Assembly: GCA_963969525.1 (NCBI GenBank)
Contig: OZ018389.1
Span: 53,822,642-53,886,641 of the forward strand
DNA: 64,000 bases
Direction: 5' to 3'
DNA from: Ontholestes murinus
Lineage: Eukaryota; Arthropoda; Insecta; Coleoptera; Staphylinidae
The notes beneath the pieces were generated by a model that saw only the letters and a program-made list of their open reading frames with translations, was not told the DNA's origin and searched no databases. Positions 1-11,652 of the stretch are shown here, piece by piece. A program made the position numbers and the translations under genes. Position 1 is the stretch's first letter; each line of letters starts with the position of its first letter.

Positions 1-570
1 TGTGGTCCTGATTGTATTTCTTATTAAATTTTTGCATTGGATTCTGGTTATTTTGGATAAACAGTTTGTGTCCCATCTTTAGAGTTAAATTATTTCAGTT
101 GACTTACAGTTTGTTTTAAGCGCAAATTGTTTTTTAAATGCCCCAATTTTATTGCAGTTCGCCGTTTGGTGCTGTACACATTTATTTTAGAATAAGTCCT
201 TGTTTTTAGCAATGTGGCCTTTTCTATTTTAACGCTGGAAGTTTTGATACCATTACGTAAAGAGCATAGAGCTAGGTACGTACGTATAATAATAATTATT
301 AAATTGTAGATATCTATTTTTTGAAAACAATATATATTTAACTAAGCAATCAATTATATTATAGAAATGAGTAACCAAATATTTAAATCAACCTTTGTTA
401 TACATATTAATAAATTATTTTCGAATTGCATAATTTTATTATTTATCTTTAAACACTAAACACGTGCAAGTTCCCAAAAATTTCTTTCTGAAGTCCAAAC
501 ATATGTAAATTAAGCATTGTCCGATGTAAATACTACGACCGATCATATTTCATTATAGTTTAGAGTAAAA
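1..570. other. AT-rich noncoding DNA
   Basis: No open frame resembling a protein, no transposon protein match and no clear repeat structure. The block is strongly AT-rich. Confidence 0.6.
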
Positions 571-720
571 GCCCCAACACGACACAATGCATTGACACCG
601 AACAATGCATTTTGAGGTTACGAAGAAAGTACGGACGCCCATAAAACGAGACAATGCATCAGGAACCCAATAAAATCATGTCAATTTATGCTCGCATTGT
701 CTCGGTTTCGTTTGGGTGCG
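571..720. promoter_or_regulatory. Cluster of ACAATGCAT motifs (possible enhancer)
   Basis: The 9-mer ACAATGCAT occurs at 584-592, 602-610 and 651-659, and its inverse core GCATTGT at 694-700: four occurrences in about 120 bp. ACAATG/CATTGT is the core bound by SOX HMG proteins, and ATGCAT resembles a POU half site. What is seen is the motif cluster; an enhancer role is inference. It could also be a decayed repeat, because two motifs lie only 18 bp apart. Confidence 0.3.
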
Positions 721-2110
721 ACTCGAATTTTTCTTTCCTTCCAAGTCAAGGTCACAGTTAACGGGACCCAATCCTTATAATAATAAAAAGCGAGCGTAAA
801 GTTCACATGAAATGGGTTTTTTTTATTATACCTATAAGGTATGGATATTAACGTGAGTTGTTCTAAAAGCATGTCAATTGGCCTGCAATTGTGACCAGGA
901 AATGGATAGATCAAGGTTGGACCCTTTAGGGCGAAGTATCTATGTTTGCACGCGTAATGCTATGCTAATTGGTTTGCAAATTGTCGGTAATGCACGTGTA
1001 TTTCTAATGGAGTTATTTATAGAGGAGGCGCTTATGAATTTATGATTCCGTTTTCAGCTTCCTGAGGATAAAGTGCTGAATTATGTCGGCGAAGGTATCT
1101 TCATGTTCCGTTAGTGAGGACTAATGATACTATTTATCAATTTACCGTACATCTTTATCCAGCATTATCTCTATATGTACAATTTCCATACGGGTTATAT
1201 ATTATAAAAGGTCGATTATTTTGGCTTATATTTTTATTCCTACTTTCACAATAATTGCACGTCTTCAGTTTTTAAATATGTAATAGTAACGTATAATAAG
1301 TATATCATTAGAGATGCTCAAATTATTCTGACTAAAATTATATGTAGTTATGTGTAATACGTTTACTAATTTATTTTATCACCTGACATGATTTAAACGA
1401 AAACCACTAAGTAAATTAAAACACTTTTGGAATTTTGGATTTTTGATTAGTAAGTATTTATATATAGAATCATACATTCGTATACAAAAATAAATAATTA
1501 TAAAGAATTATTTTTTTATTATTACATTTACATCTCATGATATAGGTGATGATCTTCATGGTTTTGGTTAAAAGTGACATTTTCATGGTTTTATCTAATT
1601 AAAATGTTATTATAATTAAAAATAGATTAGGTTAACGTAAAGTAACTTTTGAATAATACAATATAATCGTATTTTAAAATTCATTTTTACTTATAAATTA
1701 TAAATAATTTTGACTATTTATTCATTCATTATTTAGATTAGTTTTGCATAATTAATAAGATACTAAGAAGCTAATTATGCTATAATAATAAACGTTTTTT
1801 ATCGTAGAAATATTTTTTTTTATATCTTTAAACCTAACAACTATTTTTGTGTAATTAGCAAAGCCATATATAGGTGAACAATGGAGTAATTAAAAGTATT
1901 CTGATATTCCTGTTACAAGGTTAATAGGTACGAACGGTATGCAGTGGATCTTTGAAATTAAAATAACCACTAATATTAATTGAATCGTAGAGTCACAATT
2001 ATACACGCACATAATTTTCGCATTACAGTAACAGAACAACCGCGCAACAGTTAATAATAATTTAGCGTTTGGTGGGAACGCGCTGGGAATTCCCATTTCC
2101 CCGTATTGCA
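721..2110. other. AT-rich noncoding DNA
   Basis: Only short chance open frames (for example 1890-2111 on the minus strand) without family resemblance. No transposon signature was recognised. Confidence 0.55.
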
Positions 2111-2560
2111 TGTAATAACATTACGATTTTTGTTAGGGAATTATTAATACGGATATGCATGCAGATAAATCACCGAGGAAGCAGAGAACAGTTACATCTC
2201 ATCTTCGGAAAAACATAAAATTCAATTACAGCAGGCGATTTATCGTTGTATTCTCGATCGACCTTAAAACTACAAGAACCGCCAATAATTGTCGTTTTGA
2301 TAGATGGGGTCCCTGGAGAGCAGCCATCACCGTTAGATTTGGGTCGTTGCAGTCGGTTTCCATATTAATTATGTCGAGGTGCTCTTCGTCGCGAAGATGC
2401 ATGGAAAACCTTTCGCAAATATTATTGCAAAGGTCTCGGCACGACATTTAACGTCGGCTTAAATATTGATTAGAAATGTGACAAAGAGCATCTCCTTCGT
2501 TGCCTTTTGTTTCCTTTCGAAGGACGACGTGCCGGTTCATTGCAATAAAAACATTCGCTG
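2111..2560. other. Base-balanced noncoding block of unknown role
   Basis: This block has clearly more G and C than its surroundings. It carries overlapping open frames on opposite strands (2155-2451 plus, 2226-2447 minus), which is typical of a composition effect rather than a gene. Neither translation resembles a known protein. It lacks repeat hallmarks, so it could be unique host DNA such as a conserved noncoding element or an unrecognised exon. Function unknown. Confidence 0.3.
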
Positions 2561-3224
2561 ATGCAATCAGTTTCTAAGATGTAAGTATTAAATAAAAATT
2601 CGAGAATGGATAATCAATTAAATTAATTTAGGTTTTCTATAGTGATTTCTATAATTGTTTATGTGATTTTGACGCCCTATGTTTTGACTAATTATTTAAA
2701 CTATCACTTATAGTAATTGTCATATTCTCTTTATTCATAACTAAAAAAAAAATAGATCTTTTACGCAGCTAATGGTAGGCTCATACGGATACGCATCGTT
2801 GGTCCAGGTTTGTAGTTTGATGGGTGATCTTGCCACTGGAAAATAATTAAAGCCGCCGCTTAAGAGTACTTACTTTAAAGTAACAAGCGTAATTAAAAAC
2901 GCAGAACTATACAAATAAAACAACAGACTAACCACGTAGTCTGCAGTCTGTAGCCAATACAATATTGGAATAAAACTTAAGTTGGTTTTCATTCTTTAAC
3001 GAGCGTTTAACAAATTTCAATAAGTTCTCGAGTCATGTCTGTACTAAGATCACACATTTGAAATTCTTGTTGTTAGCCTGTCAACATGATAATAGTACTT
3101 CATGCCAAGGTCATCATCAATTTTGTTGAACGCTTCTCGTTATTAAAGTGCTTTTCTGGTATTGAAAATAATTGTAAGTTATATAATGATTTAGATTAGG
3201 TTATATTAGGTTATGATTGTCCCA
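2561..3224. other. AT-rich noncoding DNA
   Basis: Nothing recognisable was found on either strand. Confidence 0.5.
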
Positions 3225-3445
3225 ATACTAACATTCTCATACCAGGGAGAACAGAGGCCTTGGGAAACTCGACCACGCAACCCTTAGAGACATTCTCATC
3301 CGATGGGATGATATCATCGATTGAAAAGGGATGAGATCCTCGCGGCGGCTGCCGCAATTCCAAGGCGCAAAGTAATATCGAACGAGGTGCTCAGGGAGAC
3401 TGCCCTCTGCAACCCCACCATCGCCCAGTGTGGGATTTTGCAAAT
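3225..3445. other. GC-rich island of unknown origin
   Basis: A sharp rise in GC content against an AT-rich background, with a 68-codon minus-strand frame (3237-3443) and an open plus-strand frame. Neither translation matches a family I know. The abrupt edges suggest an inserted fragment such as the untranslated or coding part of a retroelement. Confidence 0.3.
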
Positions 3446-4117
3446 CTCGAAAAAAGGTTATAAAATCAAAATATAAAATATTTACTTTTAACCCTTAATT
3501 TAACTGGGGTACTAAATAAGCCATTAGCAAAATATATAATCTGTAGATGCCCGCCCTTATTACTAATTGCTCGTCAAAAGAGGTTGAGTACTTGTCACTT
3601 AAAAACCGCGTCGCAGTCATTCCTTATGCGTAAATTGTCAAGGTCACATTATATAAAGTATTTGTTTGTGACAACAAGATTCCTCAATTATGTATTTTTA
3701 ATTTAAAAAAGATCGATAAATAATCAGATATTAAACACTGAATAAAACACTTACTATGTTTTATCCAGTGTTAATTATGAATTACCACGTAGTAATGGTC
3801 GCAACCATCATTATGATTTAATCAGATATTACTTAGAAGTGGTGATTTCATTATACTGCCAAAATTTATGTACAACTTTGTATGCCATGATTTTATATTT
3901 TTTTTAAATTTTACATCTAGAATATATTCAATAAAATATTGAGTGCAATAAATTGCGTATTTCAAAAATATCCATATTCTTACAGGTACGTTACTAAATG
4001 TCTCAAGGAGCGAATTACATGAAGTGTTAAAAGTGACGATAATAACCCTCGATCAACTTCTTTTACACCTGAAAATAGACTTGCGGTTTACCATTAAAGT
4101 AAATTTAACATACAAGT
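3446..4117. other. AT-rich noncoding DNA
   Basis: No coding or repeat signal was recognised. Confidence 0.5.
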
Positions 4118-4445
4118 GATGTCCAGAGTGCAAAAAAATGGGCGACCGTCAAAAACAAATGAAGTTAAATCACTCACAGAACACTCATTAAGCGAGTTAG
4201 TTCTTGCTACCAGTGTTAAGTTGAGGCAATCTGGCAAAAAAGGATACTGCTTCTAAAGCAATTGAAGTGAAGAAAGCTTAGCACAGGTTAACAAACGCCT
4301 TAGTATTCTGCAGAAGAGCCATTAGCATTGATAAGTACAACAAAATTAACATACAGAAAATATGAAACTATTAGAAAATCGGCATTAGATAAGGGACTAA
4401 AAAATATCCATCCTACGACAAAATATAAAAAAACAAAACGCTATG
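4118..4445 (+). pseudogene. Unassigned repeat-encoded protein remnant
   Basis: Plus-strand frames read as protein in two blocks joined by frameshifts. The first opens with basic residues and NGRPSKTNEV, then SLTEHSLSELVLA. The second reads KLTYRKYETIRKSALDKG. The second block resembles an uncharacterised protein type often seen in insect repeat families (an ALxLxxxxxLTxxxYxxIR pattern), but I cannot name it. It lies just upstream of an R1-type remnant on the same strand, and the two need not be related. Confidence 0.25.
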
Positions 4446-4629
4446 TATAAATGTATATAAATTTCTGTAGAAACATGCGTGTTTTATATTTTACAAACTT
4501 ATTTTACTTTCTAAATAAACTAATACAATTAAAAAATATGTTTTATTATAATTTATAATTTTTCCAGCTAGATTTGTAACATCCTACACTGTGTACCGTC
4601 ACATTGGCTATAAATAACTTGCAAAGAGA

Positions 4630-5770
4630 AGCAATGTTCTCAAAATGTTACAAGAGGGCTCAACTAGTCTTGCTGCCGAAGGAAGGCTATCCAATCACCA
4701 ATTTTACCTAGTGGCCATAATTTCAGAGTACCTTCATGGGCGTTCGACTCAATTCTAAGATGTGTGACTTAAAGGGAGGGATCCCCCAGGGTTCCGTTAT
4801 CGGCCCTACACTGTGGAACCTTACATACGACGGTATCTTAAAATTGGCGATGCTGGACGGGAAGAATTTCATCGGATTTTCCGATGATATCATAATAGCC
4901 AGAATCAGAAAAATCGAGGGGGGGGCGGCGTCATGTGGCTTTCGAACGTCACGCGAGCTGTATTAAGATCTTGGGCCACGAGGTGGCAGTGGGCAGAACG
5001 ACAAAGTACCTGGAGGTTATAATAAATGAACCCGTTGTGCAGCAGGCAGGATTGGGAGCGGCTCAAGCCACCAGGGCTATCTCGATCTATTGGTGAACAT
5101 CGGCGGCCCGTCAGAGGGCAAGAGAGGGTTCCTGCTAGGAGCCGCCAGGGCCAAACTGTTGAACGCCGCACCAACATGGGCGAAATTCGTTGAAGCGTAA
5201 AGAAATAGGGACTGGCAACGCATAGCCCTGAGAGCTGACGCCATAGAAAGCCCTAGAGAAGAGGCTATAAAGAGAGGAATGGCCAAGAGAGCCGCAAAAT
5301 GCAATACCCAGCGGTGGCTGATAGACCAGTGGCAGGAGCGATTTATTCCAGCATTGGAGCCTTGGACACAAATTGTGCCAGGACCTTTCATACCTTCATA
5401 AGATCGAAAAAGCCCCTGGGGAGAAGTGGGACGTGGTAAATGATGCGCGGCACACCTTGTTCGAGTTTCGACTGTGGCGGAGTTAACAGGGAGATCTAAG
5501 CAGGGTACTGGGCGGGCTAATCGAGCCTGGAAGCCTCGTTGTGCACATGCTCGAGAACGAGATGAAATGAGCCGCCTTGGATCAGAGAGATCCCAGGAAA
5601 AGAAGCTTTCCTTTGGGGCAACTGGGAGAACGTTAAGGACAAAGAAGGATGAAGGCCTGGAATTGAAGAAGGGGAGAAGGGGGCACCAGAAGAAATGATG
5701 CCACTGGTGTTCCTCTCTAGCCGACCAGTCGATCGGTAGACCATCATGAGCAAGTCCTACGACGATGGCG
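4630..5770 (+). mobile_element. R1-clade non-LTR retrotransposon, RT to C-terminus, degenerate
   Basis: Remnant of a reverse transcriptase that primes on nicked target DNA. In order: finger motif near 4640-4670 (KRAQLVLLPKEG), GGIPQGSVIGPTLWN near 4775-4815, and the catalytic box as GFSDDI near 4870 (usual form YADD, so the first residues are changed). After a frameshift in a G-run near 4918 comes a thumb segment with TTKYLEVIIN. The C-terminal R1-type region follows, with RDWQRIALRA, RWLIDQWQERF and, in a shifted frame, VVHMLENEMK near 5540. No endonuclease is visible, so the copy is 5-prime truncated. Multiple shifts and stops make it inactive. The block is much more GC-rich than its flanks. 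Confidence 0.8.
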
Positions 5771-5910
5771 CCGCAGAACTTCTTTTAGCATATGAGCACC
5801 CCGAGAGCAAATATATAATGCGGGGAAGGTGGATAAACCACAGTGGCAACACTGTAGGTAAGATTAAGTCTATTAAACAAATTAAAAAAGTTCGACAGTT
5901 TTTTATTATT

Positions 5911-6115
5911 AGGTAATTTCAAATTAAAACACTTGTTTAGTTCCATATTGTAATATTCAGTTTCCTGGCACGTGTTTCGGTCAATGACGACCATTCTCAA
6001 AGGAATTACAAAATAACTTAGTTATTTGAGAATGATCTTCATTGACCGAAACACGTGTCAGGAAACTGAATATTACAATATGAAACTAAACAAGTGTTTT
6101 AATTTGAAATTACCT
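5911..6115. repeat. Inverted repeat of two PLE-like tails (tail to tail)
   Basis: Left arm 5911-6000 and right arm 6026-6115 are about 90 bp each, nearly perfect inverse copies around a 25-bp loop. Each arm, read toward its outer edge, has TTGAGAAT, a short hairpin, then CGAAACACGTGYCAGG. The same string recurs at 31298-31345, and similar ones end the Penelope-like elements elsewhere in the window. No coding region lies between the arms, so this is either two fused tails or a foldback derivative. Confidence 0.75.
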
Positions 6116-8164
6116 ACTATTATAATTTCGTTTCATCAAGAGTGCAGTGAAGACAGTATATACCGAGATTTTTTATGTTAAAAATTGAAATGAATTGCGT
6201 TTGAATCATGCCGTAAATTAGCAGATAGTATCACACGAGCAGTAATTCCACGGCGTCCGCGTCGGCAAGATTTTTCGGCTCACACCTGTGATTCCTTTTT
6301 ACCACGCGACCGACGCTATCGTGATTTCAATTGAAAGAGCGCGTTAGTGAAGGTTATTGGCCATATATGAGTACTAAAAAAACACATAAGACAAGGGTGA
6401 AGTTTCTAGCCAGTTCGATCCCTTTTTTGGTGGACACCGACAACAGTGAAGTAATGACGACGACTCAAGGCATCGGGGACGATTAAAGCAAGACACAAGG
6501 CTGGCAATATAGAGGACGTCCAGTTCTGGCCAATACAGCAAAAAAGATATCCAGCATGTAGCAGGTCATTAATGAGAATTTTACTGGTTTCTTGCCTGCA
6601 TGGTTGACAAAACTTTAAAGTCAGTAGCCAGCAGAGATCAGCAAGAGCCTTACCATTGGCACACAAAAAACGAATCAGGCTGTTGCCGGACAGGATGGAT
6701 ATTACTAGGCGTTTCTGTTTATGGGAAGGGCCATTAAGTCCTTAATGTGCAGAGACATTTGGTCACCAACATCCAGTCTGAAGAGGTCAATCCAAAGTTT
6801 CAAATGTGTTGGATTTGGCTAATACCACGGAGAGCTGCCGTTGCTTAAGAGAACCAGGACACCAAGCGGAAAGATATCTGGTATGTCTGCCCTTCAATCG
6901 CTTAGTAGTAAAGAGCAACCATTTTACGAATTTCCGCTTGTGCACATCAACCTGGACAGCCAAATGTACTTTGGGGAATGCTATCTAAGAGATCAACACC
7001 TCTCGGTAATTGAGATATCAGGAGGGTACCCATTAACGGAAAGGAAATGGGGATGTTACCTCCAACAAAAGCAGAATCTGCTCCAGACCAACGATAATAT
7101 TTGATTTCCTTATTTTTCTATTTATTAAATAGAACAACTTGAATGTTCTCTACTTGCTGGATATTTTAAGAAGGTATGAAGATAATTTTAAGGTTTTGAC
7201 TCTTTAAAAATTATTAAAGGTTCTGACAAATCGCCTTGATAGAAGAAGCAGATACAGTCAAAGATCATTGTTTGAAGATCAATGAAGAGTTTAAGTACTG
7301 TATTGATGTGTAACCTAGTGCTATCGGCCAAGAGTGTGAAAGTAATTAAGTACATATTTGAATTAGGGTCATAAGCCATAAGTCATAATCGAGGTTAATA
7401 GTGAATTAATAAGCTCCAGCTGATAAAACAAAAAAGGGTCAGTATCTTAGCTAAGAAAAATATGTCGAAAAAATCTTCATCAGACATCTCAACATCGGTG
7501 TAATGTGCGCCATATGCTAAACTTTCTAAAACACCATCACCAAAAGCCAGTCTTTGTTCTTCTCATACCGGAGTTATTCAGATAATTGGATTTAATACAT
7601 CTACGCCATTATATTATGTAACATTATCATTTCGTCTCGCACATAAATGTTTGAGAATGTGATGAACGCATAAAGAAAAATAATAGTAGGGATAATTGAT
7701 TAGTTGCAAATTGGAAATTTAGATCTGTTATAATTTAAGTAACTATACGGTATATTTTAAATGAAATATTCAATTTAAACTTAATCATAAATTAAAGAAA
7801 ATATTGTGCGCATATTATTACTGTTACTGTGTTTTTGTGACTCGGGGAATTATATTAACCACATCTACTGTGGAAAATGATGATGATTCGTAAAAAAACT
7901 TATTATAAAAGTCTTCAAATGACCAAGCTACATGCTATCAAAGTTAAGAAATTTTAACACATTTTTCTAAATATTTTCAATACTGCTCGTAGCGGAGTGG
8001 TGCAATTTAGTATAGTCTAATCTAACATCAAGTAAATTCTTTAGACAATTTCTCAATTCGGACCGAGGGAACCTTACTACGCAAAATTTGTTTGCTCAGA
8101 ACTTTTTTGTGCTCGTTAATCTACATTTATTTTTCCACATTTTAACAGAAAATTTATTTTAGAA
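6116..8164. other. Unassigned DNA with decayed coding-like stretches
   Basis: From about 6240 to 7100 the composition is more balanced, and frames stay open for 60-87 codons (minus 6406-6666; plus 6841-7104 from a TTG). I could not match either translation to a known family. The segment just after the inverted repeat (GTTTCATCAAGAGTG, about 6128) recurs at 31391, so the repeat family extends to about 6160. From 7130 to 8164 the DNA is AT-rich and I see nothing in it. Confidence 0.35.
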
Positions 8165-8965
8165 ACTTTTAATACTCTTTGAAAGAATTGACTGGAGGGT
8201 AGTGCAATGATTTCCAAATATTTCAACAGTTACAGCCCAGAGTTTGACGATGTTGTATAAAAACTGAAAATTTTTGATGTGGATTTTCAAAATGTAAATC
8301 GTTTATTTAAGGAATTAAGTGTTATATCCGAAATATAATTGGAAGAGTTTATCTTAAATTTATCTTTCTCCGTTAAGGATTCGTGCGCAGCTTCTTCGTA
8401 AAATTGAAGCTTTTTATTTCTAGCTCTAACTTCACTTTCAGTTGTAAAATAAGTGCTTCACTTAAGATTCTCAGCAATTTTATTAGCTGCAATTCTCATT
8501 TGTTCAAATCCGCTAGCATCCGATTTATTCATAGTTATATCAATAGAAATAGCTTTGAGACTGAATTAATTTCAACTAAAATGTGATACCAGAGAATTAC
8601 ACTATATGCATAAACTTATATTATTTTATACTTGTTGCAAATCCTTTTGCTTTAACTTTTCTTTCTGCATCTCGAATAACGTCTTCCATTATTTCGAATA
8701 ATGCATCATATATTTCACAAAGTTGATACCGCAAAGGTTTTAGTGCATCTATTCTTATTGCTCACCTCGTAGCACTCATTGGGTTTTAAGTTAAATGTGA
8801 AATATATATTTTCAGCATCGAATAGCGTTTGAGAAGCAGAAAAGAAATTATATAGTTCTTGTACAATAGAAAATTATGCTGTTGTTTCTGTAGAAGAAAA
8901 CGCTCAAAAATAAGTTTTCAATAATCAGAAACCAGTAATGAAACTTCACACGTTGTAACAAACGA
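8165..8965 (-). mobile_element. hAT-family transposase remnant (ZMYM1/DUF4371-like)
   Basis: Read on the minus strand from high to low coordinates, three frames together give QELYNFFSASQ (about 8865), a region equivalent to the usual DTRW segment, then YDALFEIMEDVIRDAE, ASGFEQMRIAANKIAENL (about 8500), TTESEVRARNKK, SLTEKDKFKINS and FQFLYNIVKLWAVTVEI (about 8240). This order matches the middle of transposases related to zinc finger MYM-type protein 1. The C-terminal hATC dimerisation segment and the N-terminal zinc finger are not visible. Stops and shifts make it a dead copy. No terminal repeats were found. Confidence 0.7.
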
Positions 8966-9303
8966 AAAAGAAGTGAGAAGACAACTAACATCAATGAATG
9001 TTGAATATTGAAATGGGAAAATCGCAGAAAAATTCGTCAGTGGTGAACTTGACGAAGAAAATGGTGAATAAAATGTTTAAAACTTAAACAGATAATGATA
9101 CACTAAATATATCAGTCGAGTATCTTAGATGTTCTAGCTATAAATTAGATATAAAGCTAAATGCTATATAATCGTAATTTCATTAACAATGTCTTTTATT
9201 TCACTTTGTGGGCCAAATAAGACTTACAAATAACTTTTTTATTTTTATATAATTATTTATTTTTTAATTTTGAATGTTATAACTGAATTCTTGGAAATTT
9301 ATT

Positions 9304-10340
9304 ATGGAACCATTCAGTACAAAACAACGCAATACAATTATCGAGTTTTTCTATTCTTGTCAACGATCAATTGTTATGGCACAGCGTAAATATCGGCAAT
9401 ATTTTAATTCAAGATCAGCTCCCACAGCCTTCATGATTAGTAGTTTGATCGGTCGTTTTGAGTAACTGGGTTCAGTGGCCGAGCGTCCTGGAAGAGGTGC
9501 CCATCGAAATATTCGCACTGAAATCAACGTGTTCGGTAGGGTGGTGCAGATGATCCATCTGTCTGAAATCGTCGTCGTTCCAGCCAATTGGGCATTTCCA
9601 GAACGACATTGCGTAGAATTTAAAAGTTGGATCTTAAAATGTACCCATACATAATTAAAATTGTGCAAACACTGCTACCGCAAGACTGCCAACAACGATT
9701 ATAATACGCTATTCGTTTTACAGAAATTGATTTTTTTAAATTGTTTTGATTTCGGATGAACCGCATTTCCATTTAAATGGTTATGTCAACAAACAAAACT
9801 GTAGATTTTGGTAGTCTGAAAATCTAAGGGCAACACACCAGCTTCAGTTGCTCCTATCTGAATGTACTGTTTGGTGCAGTGTTATGGCCAATAGGGTTAT
9901 CGGCCCATATTTCTTCGAGAATGAGGATAGAACTCCAAAAACGATTTCCGGAGCTTCTTGTAGAACAATGATTGAAAACTTTTTGCGGCCAATAGCGGAG
10001 CAGAATCCTAATTTATGGTTTTAACAAGATGGAGCAACTGCGCACATTGCAAACTATGGACCTGTGCGTGAAATTTTTGGAGAACGTCTGATTTCAAAAA
10101 ATTCAGTTTCCCTTTGGCCACCTCGTTCGTTTAACTGCATCCGATTTTTTTATGGTAATATTTAAAAGATAAACTGTACCATATATTAATAAACCAGAGA
10201 ATATTAGACGGCTGAAGCAGAATATTCGACATGAAATACTGAGCCTTCAACCAGAAACATTACAAACGCGTTAAAAAGAGCCAATCTCTGTTTTGAGAAA
10301 AATGGTAGACATTTGTCTGATTATGATGTCATATTTTATA
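9304..10340 (+). mobile_element. mariner/IS630-like DDE transposase remnant
   Basis: A start at 9304 opens MEPFSTKQRNTIIEFF, followed by a helix-turn-helix region (AQRKYRQYF, APTAF, GSVAERPGRG) typical of the Tc1/mariner/IS630 superfamily. After frameshifts the catalytic core appears: SDEPHFHL near 9757 (first acidic residue), VWCSVMANRVIGPYFF near 9870, QDGATAH near 10030 (second), and SLWPPRS with TASDFF near 10110-10150 in two frames (third). It ends with IRHEILSLQPETLQ. About the length of a complete gene, but with several stops and shifts, so inactive. Terminal repeats are not obvious. Confidence 0.8.
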
Positions 10341-10864
10341 CATAATTTCCATAACTATTGATAGGGAACACTTCTTGTTCGAAATGTACATTTAGTCACT
10401 AAAAACAATTTTGTGAAGAAAGTGATAATACTTTAATTACAATTTATTCCATAAAATATATTAAATGTAAACATTGAATTCGAATAAAAATATTTTGTTT
10501 TAAGTATAAATTGTAGTATTAACTGTATTCATATTTTGGTTGTAATTTTAAAGTTATGAACTTATTTAATTACATCTCTCCAAGATAATCAAAGGAAACA
10601 GATTAGTAGTGCGCTAACAAACAGGTAGCTCTTTGAGTGATATTGGATGTAACGTTCAAAACACTGCGATAATAAACGCACAGCATGTTACACAATCTAA
10701 TATTAATAATTTCCTGCATTTACACCTATAATTTACATCTAAATAGATAAATGTGTGCACTATATCCAACGTGGTGTAGTTTCCCACGGTTTAGTGATTA
10801 AATCCTCTCCTTGTTAATGCCCAATTAATGCGGTGGAACTCGACTGGGAATTATTAAAATCGAA

Positions 10865-10892
10865 CGTCCTCTAATCCCACTCCGGGATTAAT
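10865..10892. promoter_or_regulatory. Palindromic K50-homeodomain-type site
   Basis: TAATCCC at 10872-10878 and its inverse GGGATTA at 10884-10890 are separated by 5 bp. TAATCC is the known core for K50 homeodomain proteins such as Orthodenticle, Goosecoid, Pitx and Bicoid, and spaced inverted pairs are typical dimer sites. The pairing is seen; binding is inference. Confidence 0.25.
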
Positions 10893-11595
10893 AATGAAGT
10901 TGACATTAAGTGAAAAATCCTGTTACAATATCGTCGTCGCGAACTGGTAACTGTAAAGTCGGCCTTCGTGGGAGATCTGTTTCATTAAATCCAATCAATG
11001 CGAAATATTATAAATTGATACTTTGTGCTTTTGTATAAATAATAAACGTTTCTAACGATGATAAATCGTCTTACCGGTATGATATAATTATTTCGCAGTC
11101 TTGTTTATGGATTTGCATGTTGTGTTACATTTTGCAAACATGTAACAGTACATCGTGTGATTGTGCAATAGATATATAATTGTTGTTCATTGTGTAAAGT
11201 TATTATACTATATAATTAAAAATTAATATAAACACTAAATTATAATTGTACTGCATATTTACCATTGATATATTGGTGGTAACAGCATAGCAAGTGTTTT
11301 AATTTAGCATTTATATCATGAATTATATTTTTTACTACTGTCATTAACAATTGGCACTGTATGGCATGTTTAATTTTATTAAATTTAGTAATCAATACAA
11401 CCTATTTTTTAATTTTACATCTTAAATAGTGTGGAAAATTAATGAATGGTTATTAGGTTTATTTTACCAAACAACTATCATAATATCGATATAAATGTTT
11501 CATTAAAATATTTTATACCTACAGTGTTATGATGTCTCATTCATTATTATTATTAATAATATTTTATCCTTAAAATTAAATCAATAGATAATTAT

Positions 11596-11652
11596 TTATT
11601 TTTCTTTCTCCTTGTTTCAGGTGAGCGTTCACATATATCCATGTAGGTAAGA
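11596..11652 (+). promoter_or_regulatory. Candidate recursive splice site (zero-length exon)
   Basis: A pyrimidine-rich tract (11598-11617) ends in CAG at 11618-11620 and is followed at once by GTGAGC at 11621. This juxtaposes a strong 3-prime splice site and a 5-prime splice site, as in ratchet points of long insect introns. A second donor-like GTAAGA starts at 11647, so a 26-nt exon (11621-11646) is an alternative reading. No host exon is visible in the window to confirm it. Confidence 0.4.

Noticed and set aside
2155..2451. 98-codon plus-strand frame as a gene
   Set aside because: Overlaps an equally open minus-strand frame and neither resembles a protein family.
5971..6053. Definite hammerhead ribozyme in PLE tails
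   Set aside because: The stem followed by GAAAC is present, but the CUGANGA box is not exact and the outer helices were not established; kept only as a covarying hairpin.
6406..7104. Retroelement ORFs in the 6.4-7.1 kb region
   Set aside because: Frames are open for 60-87 codons but no reverse transcriptase, RNase H, integrase or transposase motif could be found.
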